From NCBI GenBank assembly GCA_023411795.1, contig JAEYOK010000050.1, forward strand, positions 1-34,097: DNA of 34,097 nt, read 5' to 3'. The stretch comes from Bacillota bacterium. Lineage in GTDB: Bacteria; Bacillota; Clostridia; DSM-8532. Of the stretch, positions 17,394 through 25,587 are shown piece after piece. The notes under the pieces were generated by a model. The model made no database searches and was not told where the DNA came from. It was given only the letters and a program-made list of their open reading frames with translations. Position 1 is the stretch's first letter; every line of letters starts with the position of its first letter. The position numbers and the translations under genes are program-made.

Positions 17394-17960
17394 ATGGTTT
17401 TGTTGAAAAGCTTTAACATTATAGGTAGATTCGGCGAATACTTAGGCAAGGTGGAAGAATACAAACCTTTTAACTTTGGTTCGTTTGCTTTTATTCTTGT
17501 GGCATTAATAGCAGGTTTTTTTACAGTTCTAATCTGGCCTACTATTTATGATCTGTTTCTATCAAAAATTGAAGAAGGGAAGACTTATGAAATCATAACG
17601 ATGAGCACGACAATCGGTGGCGTTTTATTGGGTTGTATTTTCGCTCTTGTTTACACTTTATACCGATGTATCAAAGGTGGACCCAAGTCGATGGGAATGT
17701 CTTCAGGCATGATGCTTAGCGCGTCTATTGCTGGAATCGGTGGCTTTATCCTCTCGTTTGGAGCAACGGCCGTTTCTTTTGTGATATTGGGGATTTATAC
17801 TGGCACCTTTAATTGGGGTGAGTTTCTTGTACTACTTCTTTTGTCAGCGCTAACAAGCGCATTTCTATGCATCATTCCTACCCTAATAACCGGTCTGGTT
17901 ACAGGTATCATTGTTTTGGTTTATAATATAGTGGGCGGTATCATTAGCCCTGCAAAATAG
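17394..17960 (+). CDS. Polytopic membrane protein of unknown function
   Basis: The protein has about 188 residues and four hydrophobic segments: FAFILVALIAGFFTVLIW, TTIGGVLLGCIFALVYTLY, a glycine-rich MLSASIAGIGGFILSFG run into VSFVILGIY, and a C-terminal pair LVLLLLSALTSAFLCIIPTLI / VTGIIVLVYNIVG. The start is uncertain: the ATG at 17394 abuts a TTGGAG site, and the TTG codons at 17400 or 17403 have better spacing. No family is recognised and the neighbours give no clue. Confidence 0.65.
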   Translation: MVLLKSFNIIGRFGEYLGKVEEYKPFNFGSFAFILVALIAGFFTVLIWPTIYDLFLSKIEEGKTYEIITMSTTIGGVLLGCIFALVYTLYRCIKGGPKSMGMSSGMMLSASIAGIGGFILSFGATAVSFVILGIYTGTFNWGEFLVLLLLSALTSAFLCIIPTLITGLVTGIIVLVYNIVGGIISPAK

Positions 17961-18247
17961 AAAACAAAATCTATATTACATCCTTTTTTTAACTATACAC
18001 CTCCGAATATGTGGGCAATTTCTGTTTTACTGCCACCTTCTGACCATGCCGCAGTGTGGCAATGAATGCGAAACACACTACTCTCAGGGCATTGTCTTTG
18101 TTGTTTGTTTGATGTTTACGGGAGCTTATAGGATGATATAATGAATTATGGTAAAATAGTCTTTGTTCGACCAATAATTAACTCATTAATATCACAAAAT
18201 AGAAATATCTTAAATAATACTTGGTGTGATTGTATTGGAGAAATGCG
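17961..18247. other. Intergenic stretch with repeat remnants
   Basis: There is no credible gene; a 61-codon minus-strand frame has no ribosome binding site. At about 18095-18120 lies a near-copy of the repeat at 6577-6608 (TGTTTGTTTGATGTTTA followed by YGGG). Confidence 0.4.
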
Positions 18248-21022
18248 ATGAAACGTTTACCCAGTAATACCAAACAGAAATTCACCTTTAACAAAACTTT
18301 TAGAGATTACCAATTGAGAGTTCTTGAGAATGCATTGATCCATTTGGACGATAATCATATACATATTGTTGCTGCACCTGGTTCGGGTAAGACAATATTA
18401 GGGTTAGAATTAATCTGCCGCCTTGGAGAACCTGCCTTGATCCTCTCTCCTACTTTATCCATAAGAGATCAATGGAAGCAGCGTTTCGGCGAATCCTTCA
18501 TAGGTGAACATAATCTTGATGATATAGTATCTACCTCCTTGAAGGATATTGAATTTATTACTTCTATTACATATCAGACACTATATGCAGCTTTTAACCG
18601 GTTGAAGAATAATAGTTCAAATAGAGGCAGCGATTCTGAAGAAGATAATCTGACAAATCCAAATGACGATGGAACAGACCTAGATTCTTCTTACTCGTGG
18701 GGTGAACTGAACGAAAACGAAGACTACGGAAATTTTGAAATGCTTGAAGAAATAAAAAAGGCAGGCATTAAGACCATATGTTTGGATGAAGCCCACCATC
18801 TACGCTCCGAATGGCAAAAGACTTTAGAGATTTTCTTAAAAAAGCTTGGTAATGATTATAAGGTAATTTCATTAACAGCGACTCCACCCTATGACTCAAG
18901 CAAAGCAGAATGGGATAATTATATTTCTGTCTGCGGGGAAATCGATGATGAAATTTTTGTGCCTGAGTTGGTTAAGGCGCAAAACCTTTGCTATCATCAG
19001 GATTACATCTACTTTAATTATCCTGATGAAAATGAATTAAACGCAATATATGAATTCGATTCAAAAATTGATAATTTTGTAGCTGATCTTTTTAATAAAG
19101 GTCTTTTAAATAGGCTATCCAATGAAAATCTGGTATTTAAAGATCCTGATAAATACTTGGACATATGTTTTGACGACGAGGAAGATTTTATCGGATTTTT
19201 AAATCTGTTGGATTATTCAAAAGAGTATATTCCCCCTGATATTAGAGCACTGTTTTTAAACCATAGAAACCATATCGTAGTTGATGCCGGCTTTCAATTT
19301 ATTTTCAATCATAGTGAATTGTTCCCGCCCGATCTTTACGATACCATAGTAACCATGCTTCATGATGCAAAGCTAATTGAAAAAAATAAAGTCAGAATTA
19401 TTTATGATAAAAAGATAAACAAGCTCATGATTCAATCTATTGGTAAGCTTGAGAGCATTAAAGAAATATGTATATCAGAGTTCAATAATATGGGTAATGA
19501 GCTGCGAATGCTTATCTTGGGTGATTATATAAGAAAAAGCTACTTATCAGATGTTGGTACAGAAAACTCTTTTACCCAGATAGGTATTGTACCGATTTTC
19601 GAAACCATCAGAAGAAGTTTAGGCACAAGGGCGAAGATCGGAGTCTTAACAGGCAGCTTAGTTATTCTACCCGAGGCCACATTAAATGAAATTAGGCAAA
19701 TAGCAGAAAAAAGGGGTGTCAAATTTAACATCTCGCAGCTTGTTGATGGGTATGTGGCTATTAATAGTGTCAACAAAATCAGCGTTATGGTTAGTATTAT
19801 TACCGGTGCATTTCAGATGGGCTTAATAGAGATATTAATAGGTACAAAGTCACTATTAGGTGAGGGTTGGGATTCCCCTAATATAAACAGTTTAATACTG
19901 GCCAGCTTTGTGGGTTCATATGTTTTATCAAATCAGATGCGAGGTAGAGCAATTCGAATAGACCCAATGAACATGAGCAAATCAGCTAATATTTGGCATC
20001 TAGTCACAGTTGAGCCCCCGAATATGTTCAAGAATAATTTTATGGTAGAGTCAGAGAAGCGCTCTAATGGTTCTGTTTATAATTCTACCGATTTCATAAC
20101 ATTGGAAAGAAGATTTAAAACCTTTGTAGGCCCTCATTACTCAAAGGAAGTAATTGAAAATGGCCTGAAAAGAGTCGATATCATTGCTCCCCCCTTTAAC
20201 AAGGCAGGTATTGACAGAATAAATAAACAGATGCTAAACATGGCAAACGATAGAGATGGAATGAAAAAGAAATGGATGCGAGCTTTGGATGAAGACAATT
20301 ACCGAGAATCCTCACATGAAATGCAAAAGCAAATAGAAATACAAAAAAAGATTAAGCCGGAAATGACTTTCACCAATCATCTTTATTCTATCCTGGTTAC
20401 CATATGTTTAGCTTTATATTGGTGGCTTTTCAGAATAACCTTTTCCCCCGGTGTAATACTGAAACATTCATTTGTCTTATTTCCGGGCTTCCTAGTATAT
20501 ACTGCCTTAATGCTAGGTTTAATAAAAAGCAAATTATTTATTTCAAAAATTACGTCTCCTAAAAAAAGATTAAAGATTCAGTCAGAAGCAATTCTGAAAA
20601 CCTTTGTACATATGGGGCTAATAAAATCAGAAGGTGTCAGAGTAAAGGTGGAAACTAAGGGAAGCGATGATTTAATAACCATTAGCCTAGTTGGCGGTAC
20701 AGCACATGAAAAGGACATTTTTACAGCAGCTTTAAGAGAGATGACTACTCCAATCAAGCGGCAAAAATACTTGCTGGTTCATAAATCAAAAAGGTTGGGC
20801 AAAAGATTTCTTCTTGCTACCCCCTGCCCTGAGCTGATTGCACAAAAAAGGGAATACGTTGATTATCTGCAAAAGCAATTTAAAGCTAAAACGATTCCCT
20901 ATGATGTCGTTCATACAAGAAATAAAGAAGGCAGAGAAATACTCTTAAAGGCAAGAAAGCTTTCTTTGAAAAGTATTGATGCCGCTTTATCAGAGTGCAT
21001 AGAGCGGTTTGTCTCCAGGTAA
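18248..21022 (+). CDS. Large SF2 (DEAD/DEAH) helicase with predicted membrane hairpin
   Basis: The 924-residue protein starts at MKRLPSNT (ATG at 18248, GGAG eight bases upstream). RecA domain 1 has a Q-like FRDYQLRVLENAL, Walker A AAPGSGKT (Lys48), DEAH at 180-183 and SLTATPP near 208-214. It is broken by an acidic linker at about 120-165. RecA domain 2 has GTKSLLGEGWDSPNIN near 530-545 and QMRGRAIR near 562-569. Uncommonly, residues about 711-730 (LYSILVTICLALYWWLF) and 742-760 (FVLFPGFLVYTALMLGLI) look like two membrane helices, then a basic C-terminal domain of about 160 residues. It is similar to type I/III restriction translocases but has no nuclease motif. The function is unknown, with defence or nucleoid work possible. 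Confidence 0.88.
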   Translation: MKRLPSNTKQKFTFNKTFRDYQLRVLENALIHLDDNHIHIVAAPGSGKTILGLELICRLGEPALILSPTLSIRDQWKQRFGESFIGEHNLDDIVSTSLKDIEFITSITYQTLYAAFNRLKNNSSNRGSDSEEDNLTNPNDDGTDLDSSYSWGELNENEDYGNFEMLEEIKKAGIKTICLDEAHHLRSEWQKTLEIFLKKLGNDYKVISLTATPPYDSSKAEWDNYISVCGEIDDEIFVPELVKAQNLCYHQDYIYFNYPDENELNAIYEFDSKIDNFVADLFNKGLLNRLSNENLVFKDPDKYLDICFDDEEDFIGFLNLLDYSKEYIPPDIRALFLNHRNHIVVDAGFQFIFNHSELFPPDLYDTIVTMLHDAKLIEKNKVRIIYDKKINKLMIQSIGKLESIKEICISEFNNMGNELRMLILGDYIRKSYLSDVGTENSFTQIGIVPIFETIRRSLGTRAKIGVLTGSLVILPEATLNEIRQIAEKRGVKFNISQLVDGYVAINSVNKISVMVSIITGAFQMGLIEILIGTKSLLGEGWDSPNINSLILASFVGSYVLSNQMRGRAIRIDPMNMSKSANIWHLVTVEPPNMFKNNFMVESEKRSNGSVYNSTDFITLERRFKTFVGPHYSKEVIENGLKRVDIIAPPFNKAGIDRINKQMLNMANDRDGMKKKWMRALDEDNYRESSHEMQKQIEIQKKIKPEMTFTNHLYSILVTICLALYWWLFRITFSPGVILKHSFVLFPGFLVYTALMLGLIKSKLFISKITSPKKRLKIQSEAILKTFVHMGLIKSEGVRVKVETKGSDDLITISLVGGTAHEKDIFTAALREMTTPIKRQKYLLVHKSKRLGKRFLLATPCPELIAQKREYVDYLQKQFKAKTIPYDVVHTRNKEGREILLKARKLSLKSIDAALSECIERFVSR

Positions 21023-21054
21023 ATAGACACGGGGACGGTTCTCGTGTCTATTTA
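21020..21054. repeat. REP-like palindrome behind the helicase gene
   Basis: A perfect 12-bp inverted repeat (TAAATAGACACG / CGTGTCTATTTA) has the loop GGGACGGTTCT. It includes the helicase stop codon. The GACACGGGGACGGTTCT pattern matches palindromes that I recall near REP-type Y1 transposases in clostridia, and it echoes the one at 11-37. It may act as a transcription terminator as well. Confidence 0.65.
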
Positions 21055-21161
21055 CGTGCTTATTCTCATATCTCAACATGACTTGAGGATACAAAATCAA
21101 TTCCCAAAATTTGATTGTGTGCTATAATTATTTCAGTAATTAAAGAAAGAGAAGTATTATA

Positions 21162-21350
21162 ATGAGTATCAAACAACCTGATGTAAAATACAGTAGTTAT
21201 GAAGTAGTTTCTCAAGACCCCGAAAAGCGCTGTATTAACTGTGAATTTTATAAAGCCCGGGATGATAAAATAGGAATCTGTTATGAATATGAAGTACTTC
21301 CCCAAGCAACCTGTAAATTTTTTAAAAAAAAATCAAAACCTCAAATATAG
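21162..21350 (+). CDS. Four-cysteine mini-protein
   Basis: This 62-residue protein has four cysteines spaced C-x2-C-x12-C-x9-C (RCINCEFYKA, IGICYEYE, ATCKFF). The spacing resembles high-potential iron-sulfur proteins (C-x2-C-xn-C-xn-C), but there is no export signal; a zinc site is equally possible. The SD (AAAGAGAAG) is weak. TATAAT at 21123-21128 is a likely -10 box. The stop codon runs into a terminator hairpin, so the gene is a single unit. Confidence 0.7.
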   Translation: MSIKQPDVKYSSYEVVSQDPEKRCINCEFYKARDDKIGICYEYEVLPQATCKFFKKKSKPQI

Positions 21351-21380
21351 TTGCCATATAGCTGGCAACTATTATTTTAT
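21347..21380 (+). terminator. Terminator behind the four-cysteine gene
   Basis: ATAGTTGCCA and TGGCAACTAT form a perfect 10-bp stem with loop TATAGC, followed by a T-rich tail (TATTTTAT). It overlaps the stop codon at 21348. Confidence 0.75.
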
Positions 21381-21403
21381 ATAATTAAGGCGTGGTGATT
21401 GAA

Positions 21404-22108
21404 GTGAAGCTCCAAAGAGTACTATTAATCCTATTTTATATAATGAAGAATGGGAAAGCTTCAACAAAGGAATTGTGTGAGTTTCTTGAAGTATCAAAGC
21501 GTACGGTATACAGGGATATTGATGTATTGAAAACAGCCGGCGTTGAAATCATCAGTACTTCCGGGGCAGGTGGCGGACACATACTCGCAGAGAATTTTAA
21601 TCTGGACAAACTGCTTTTTAGTAATCAAGAACTTGAGTCAATTCTTATGGGGAGCAATTTTCTATCCCAATTTAATAAAACGGAATTCGCTGATGTTGCC
21701 AGTGAACTTGGAAAAAAGCTCAAAGGGCTCTTGCCTACTAATGAAAAAGATGATATGGATCAGAGATGTCAAAAGGTATTGATTGATAGCACGTATTCTT
21801 ATCATGAGGAAGTTTACTTCAATAAACTTAAAACCGTTGAGTCAGCGGTAAACGAGAATACTCTAATATACATAAAATACAAGAGCCCTTTGTGTGAAAA
21901 AATGTCCTTATCAGGTTATATAGCTCCTTATGGAATTATAAACTGGGTAGGTTACTGGTATCTGGCAGGCTATTGTTATGAATCGGAATGCTACAGAGTA
22001 TTCAACATAGCTTTCATAGAAAATGTCCTGCATACAGGAGAAAAATTTATAAGAGATGAAGAATTCAAACTTCAGGAATTTTGGGATAAGCAAATCACCA
22101 AAAGGTAA
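21404..22108 (+). CDS. HTH-WYL transcriptional regulator (YafY family)
   Basis: Residues 1-60 form an HTH_11-type winged helix (GKASTKELCEFLEVSKRTVYRDIDVLKTAG). The second half is a WYL-type ligand-sensing domain, with strands around LIYIKYKS and YGIINWVGYWYLAGYC near 178-196. The start is taken as GTG at 21404 (KLQRVLLILFYI, typical of the family), with GGTGAT upstream; GTG codons at 21392 and 21395 are alternatives. At about 234 residues it is shorter than many YafY proteins. The lipoprotein gene begins 26 bases later, so they are likely cotranscribed. Confidence 0.87.
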   Translation: MKLQRVLLILFYIMKNGKASTKELCEFLEVSKRTVYRDIDVLKTAGVEIISTSGAGGGHILAENFNLDKLLFSNQELESILMGSNFLSQFNKTEFADVASELGKKLKGLLPTNEKDDMDQRCQKVLIDSTYSYHEEVYFNKLKTVESAVNENTLIYIKYKSPLCEKMSLSGYIAPYGIINWVGYWYLAGYCYESECYRVFNIAFIENVLHTGEKFIRDEEFKLQEFWDKQITKR

Positions 22109-22134
22109 TTAATTGCATAGACCGGAGGATAAAT

Positions 22135-23043
22135 ATGCGAAAAATCAACATTCAAAAAATTATTACTCTAATATCTATATTTAGTCTTATTACTGTTTTT
22201 GTTGGTTGTTCTGAGAAGGTAACAGATAAGGTTACCGAAAGCGCTCCCAAGCCTTCTACACCATCAGAATCTCCAAAAGCACAGGAATATTTTATTAATG
22301 TAAAAGGCAACAGACCTTTTGCTATTGCATTCGATAATGATGGAGCAATGTACATGATCACAGCCCCGTCAAGTGGTGACGGAACACTCTCGAAAGTATC
22401 TGCCGATGGAACAATTAAGGAACTAGCCACTCTTGAGGGAAGCTTTATCGGGCCTGGAATTGATGTGGATGATAACGGTAATGCCTACATAACAGTAGGA
22501 AACAAGCTTCTAAAGGTTTCTCCTGAGGGTAATATTTCTGTTATTGCTGAAGGTTTCTCACGCTGTTTTGATGTAAAAATAGGCAATAATGATAATCTGT
22601 TTGTTGCAGATGATCTTGAGGATACTATCTATTCAGTATCGCCTTCCGGGGAGAAAAGCGTATTCTATAAAGGTGAAAAAAAAGGAAAATACATCATAAC
22701 AAGTCTTATTTTCGATAAAAACAACAATTGTCTTTATGCAAAAGAAGATAAAAGAATACTCTCCTTCGATACCAGCCAAAATGCAGAAAATGCAAATCCT
22801 GTGTTGGTTGCAGACAACCTCGATATGTTTTATTTGTGTATGGACAGCAAAAATAACATTTATTTGAGTTCTTCCAATACCGGTAATGTCCAGAGAGTGG
22901 ATGAAAATGGTAATGTCACAAGCATCAACACCTCTCCATTGGCAACACCGATTGGGTTGGCTGTCGGTGGAAAGGGTTTCGATGAAGATTACTTATATGT
23001 TTGCGTTAGTAATGGCATAGTTAAAATACCTATTTCAGACTAA
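22135..23043 (+). CDS. NHL-repeat lipoprotein
   Basis: A 302-residue exported lipoprotein: the lipobox FVGC puts the lipidated Cys at about residue 25. A Ser/Pro-rich spacer follows (residues 30-50), then repeated strands of beta-propeller type (IAFDNDGAMYMI, IDVDDNGNAYITVGNKLLKVSPEG, VKIGNNDNLFVADD, MDSKNNIYLSSSNTGNVQRV). This is the NHL/SMP-30 pattern. GGAGG lies six bases before the ATG. It may bind a ligand or protein on the cell surface. It lies directly behind a WYL regulator and converges with the DUF5050 remnant. Confidence 0.88.
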   Translation: MRKINIQKIITLISIFSLITVFVGCSEKVTDKVTESAPKPSTPSESPKAQEYFINVKGNRPFAIAFDNDGAMYMITAPSSGDGTLSKVSADGTIKELATLEGSFIGPGIDVDDNGNAYITVGNKLLKVSPEGNISVIAEGFSRCFDVKIGNNDNLFVADDLEDTIYSVSPSGEKSVFYKGEKKGKYIITSLIFDKNNNCLYAKEDKRILSFDTSQNAENANPVLVADNLDMFYLCMDSKNNIYLSSSNTGNVQRVDENGNVTSINTSPLATPIGLAVGGKGFDEDYLYVCVSNGIVKIPISD

Positions 23044-23060
23044 ACCGAATTAATCTTCGC

Positions 23061-23267
23061 TTACTCTACATCAACTCGTTGCCTTTCACTACCATCGGTT
23101 CTGGCTTTTTTGATATTCCCGTACATTGACGAAAAATAAATCCAATCACCTGAAACTTCAAACGTCCCAATGTCCTCTTCAATCAATTTTTTCTTCTCTG
23201 AACCATCAGCCTTCATTCTATAGAGACTATATTCATCATTGTAATCAGTAAAATACAGCCAATCATA
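23061..23267 (-). pseudogene. 3' fragment of a DUF5050-repeat protein
   Basis: Past the stop codon of the vWA-FHA gene, the same frame continues as YDWLYFTDYNDEYSLYRMKA, then GDWIYFSSM and ARTDGSE, to a TAA at 23061. These are one and a half DUF5050 repeats, like the external repeats of the kinase at 32089 (GDWIYYSN, TDGSEKTKLN). No start codon or ribosome binding site is suitable. It is best read as the tail of a lost kinase-DUF5050 gene. Confidence 0.8.
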
Positions 23268-23270
23268 TCT

Positions 23271-24797
23271 TCACCAGTTTATTCTAAACTGCATGGACCC
23301 TATCTGAATGACGTCATCTTTTTCTAGCTTATACTGGCTGCTGATGGGAACACCGTTTACAAAAGTACCATTTGTGGAATCCAAATCTTTAATATATAGC
23401 TTGTTTGCCGAAAAACTGATCTGACAGTGGGCTGAAGATAGCTTACCATCCTCAGGGAAGGAAATATCCGATTTTGCCTGTACTCTTCCGATAACAATGG
23501 AGCCAAATATATCAACCATGTACACCTGATTATTCAAACGATCCATTTTAGTCAGGACAATTGTTACATCAGGTTCCTGAGGCTCCGGTTGAGAAACGGT
23601 AGAAAAATCTGTTCTATCTATAGGCATTGAAACCGTGACTGAATCATTTTCCTCATTATTCTCCACTGCGGGCTCCTGGTCAGGTTCGACCTGAGATGCG
23701 GTAATCTTATTCTTTTTCTTTCTGATCCTAAACAGAATTATTATAATACAAATTAAAACCACACCGCCGGCTATTGCAATTATCCATAAAATCCTATTAC
23801 TCTGCACAGTTGAGTCCTCCTCTACATCAGCAATCTCGGGCTCTGGGGTTAGCGACGGGGAAGGTGCCACTATAAAGCCGTTGGTATTGATGGTATAACT
23901 ATCACTGGCAAGACCGTCTTCAGTCCTTAACTCCAGCTTCAACACCTGTTCTTTTCCGTCCGAGACATAGTCCGTCAGGTTGGCAGTAAGAACATATCCG
24001 CTCTCAATGGATGTAATTATTTTTGAGGCGATATCGGTAGAATTTGTTTCCTCCAGACCATATACCAAATCAAGGCCACCCGGAGAATAACGGGCAAAGC
24101 TCCCAAGAGTCTTGGAGGCATCAATTCTTTTTTGGGTCGGCTTCTTATCCAACATAGCAATTGTGAAGATGGGTATATTGCATGAATCTATTTTTCTGTA
24201 TACCTCATCCCGAGTAATACCTGTAGTGTAGTCATCCTCACCATCAGATAGGATAATAAGGCATTTCTTATCGTGTACCTTTTCAACTGTCTTCAAAACA
24301 TCCAATCCCTTTACAATACTGGCATAGAGATTGGTGTCCTCCTTGGATTTTCTGTTTACGGCATCAATCTGTGACTCAATTTCATTTTTTGATACAATGG
24401 GGTTTGTGTAAGCATCATTTCCAACACCAAAAATGCTTGCATTGTCTTTTTCAGTAATCTGGTTCACTGTATCCTTAAGAATTTGCTTTACCGCATTCAT
24501 TTTAGTATCACTCATGGACCCTGATACGTCCACCAGAAATAAATAAGTAACTCCTTCTTCTGCAGATTCAACCCTTTTTAGATCACTCACTGCCATCTTT
24601 TCATTACCGATAAAAAGCGTTAGCTGATCTGGTAGCAGTTCCTGACTAATAGATGTATTGAAGTATATCTCCATAGTTCCGTCATCATAACTGAAGCTCT
24701 CCAGATTAAGTACCAGAGGATCAAGTCCATATGCAGTCTGTGTTAAAAGCAGAAAAGCCATTACCATAATTATTAGGAATCTCTTAAAGATCTTCAT
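23271..24797 (-). CDS. Membrane protein with external vWA and internal FHA domain
   Basis: The 508-residue protein has a signal peptide at 1-24. A von Willebrand A domain spans about 83-265 with a complete MIDAS start DVSGSMS (Asp90-Ser94) and LSDGEDDY near 185. A second beta domain follows at about 270-315. A Pro/Glu-rich linker precedes one membrane helix at about 336-357, then basic residues and an FHA domain at about 428-505 (IVIGR, SSAHCQISF, DSTNGTFVNG). So the metal-dependent adhesion domain faces out and the phosphothreonine reader faces in. It begins one base after the PP2C stop. Last gene of the cluster. Confidence 0.92.
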   Translation of the reverse strand: MKIFKRFLIIMVMAFLLLTQTAYGLDPLVLNLESFSYDDGTMEIYFNTSISQELLPDQLTLFIGNEKMAVSDLKRVESAEEGVTYLFLVDVSGSMSDTKMNAVKQILKDTVNQITEKDNASIFGVGNDAYTNPIVSKNEIESQIDAVNRKSKEDTNLYASIVKGLDVLKTVEKVHDKKCLIILSDGEDDYTTGITRDEVYRKIDSCNIPIFTIAMLDKKPTQKRIDASKTLGSFARYSPGGLDLVYGLEETNSTDIASKIITSIESGYVLTANLTDYVSDGKEQVLKLELRTEDGLASDSYTINTNGFIVAPSPSLTPEPEIADVEEDSTVQSNRILWIIAIAGGVVLICIIIILFRIRKKKNKITASQVEPDQEPAVENNEENDSVTVSMPIDRTDFSTVSQPEPQEPDVTIVLTKMDRLNNQVYMVDIFGSIVIGRVQAKSDISFPEDGKLSSAHCQISFSANKLYIKDLDSTNGTFVNGVPISSQYKLEKDDVIQIGSMQFRINW

Positions 24798-24798
24798 A

Positions 24799-25548
24799 TT
24801 ACCACTCCTTTATGGTTATATCTTCAGTAGCATCAACAACAAAAACGGCCAGGGCAGAAAAATTATCGTTCTTACCATTGATACGCCGACTTATTCGTGC
24901 AATCATGTAATCAAGCCACTCCTGAGGTATCCCTGATTTTGCCAGATCAATTTCCATTTCTTCTTCAAGGATATATTCCCAAAAACCGTCGGTACACAGC
25001 ATAAATGCTTGGAAAGGTCTGGGTGCCTCAAAAGCTGTTATATCCGGCTTTATGGCGACATCATTTCCAAGAGCTCTTAAAACCTTGTTCCTATCCTCAT
25101 GAAATCGGATTTTATCCTGAGGTATTTCTCCTGAAAGCACTGCCATTTGGGAAACACTATGGTCCTTGGTCTGAAAATTCAATTTACCATTTATAAAACG
25201 ATAAAATCTGGAGTCACCGGTATGGGCAACGACCATTCCCTCTGCATTGCAAAAAACCCCCACCGCGGTGCTCTTCATCTGGACCGAAGGTGTTTGCTTG
25301 GCCAGCACTTCATTGTTGGCAAGCTCAAAGAGCTTTTTGATGGCCTCAGGATTAAGGTCGGGAGCTCTCATGAATCCATTCACCAACGTGTCAGTGACAA
25401 TCTGTGAGGCTACTTCACCTCCGCCATGCCCTCCAAGGCCATCGGCTACAACTCCTGCAAAAATGGTGCCTCGAAATTCGAAAAGTACACTGTCCTCATT
25501 ATAGCTGCGTCCGCCCTTTTCCGAGCATTGGGCTGTTTTATAAATCAT
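24799..25548 (-). CDS. Soluble PP2C-family protein phosphatase
   Basis: A 249-residue metal-dependent Ser/Thr phosphatase. Motifs are SYNEDS (Asp19), VVADGLGGHGGG (Asp36), AHTGDSRFYRF near 110, MLCTDGFWEY near 182 and GKNDNFSAL near 228. All metal-binding Asp are present. It has no membrane segment, unlike the other PP2C of the cluster. AAAGGAG lies nine bases before the ATG. It sits 39 bases after the kinase, whose phosphorylation it should reverse, and it abuts the vWA-FHA gene. Confidence 0.93.
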   Translation of the reverse strand: MIYKTAQCSEKGGRSYNEDSVLFEFRGTIFAGVVADGLGGHGGGEVASQIVTDTLVNGFMRAPDLNPEAIKKLFELANNEVLAKQTPSVQMKSTAVGVFCNAEGMVVAHTGDSRFYRFINGKLNFQTKDHSVSQMAVLSGEIPQDKIRFHEDRNKVLRALGNDVAIKPDITAFEAPRPFQAFMLCTDGFWEYILEEEMEIDLAKSGIPQEWLDYMIARISRRINGKNDNFSALAVFVVDATEDITIKEW

Positions 25549-25587
25549 ACTGATAGACTCCTTTGTAATGATAAAATTGGATATGGT

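Noticed and set aside
17989..18174. 61-codon minus-strand frame
   Set aside because: No ribosome binding site, low-complexity product, and it overlaps a repeat shared with 6577-6608.
18248..21022. Type I or III restriction subunit
   Set aside because: No nuclease motif, no specificity subunit and no adjacent full methyltransferase; the methyltransferase piece at 10641 is distant and broken.
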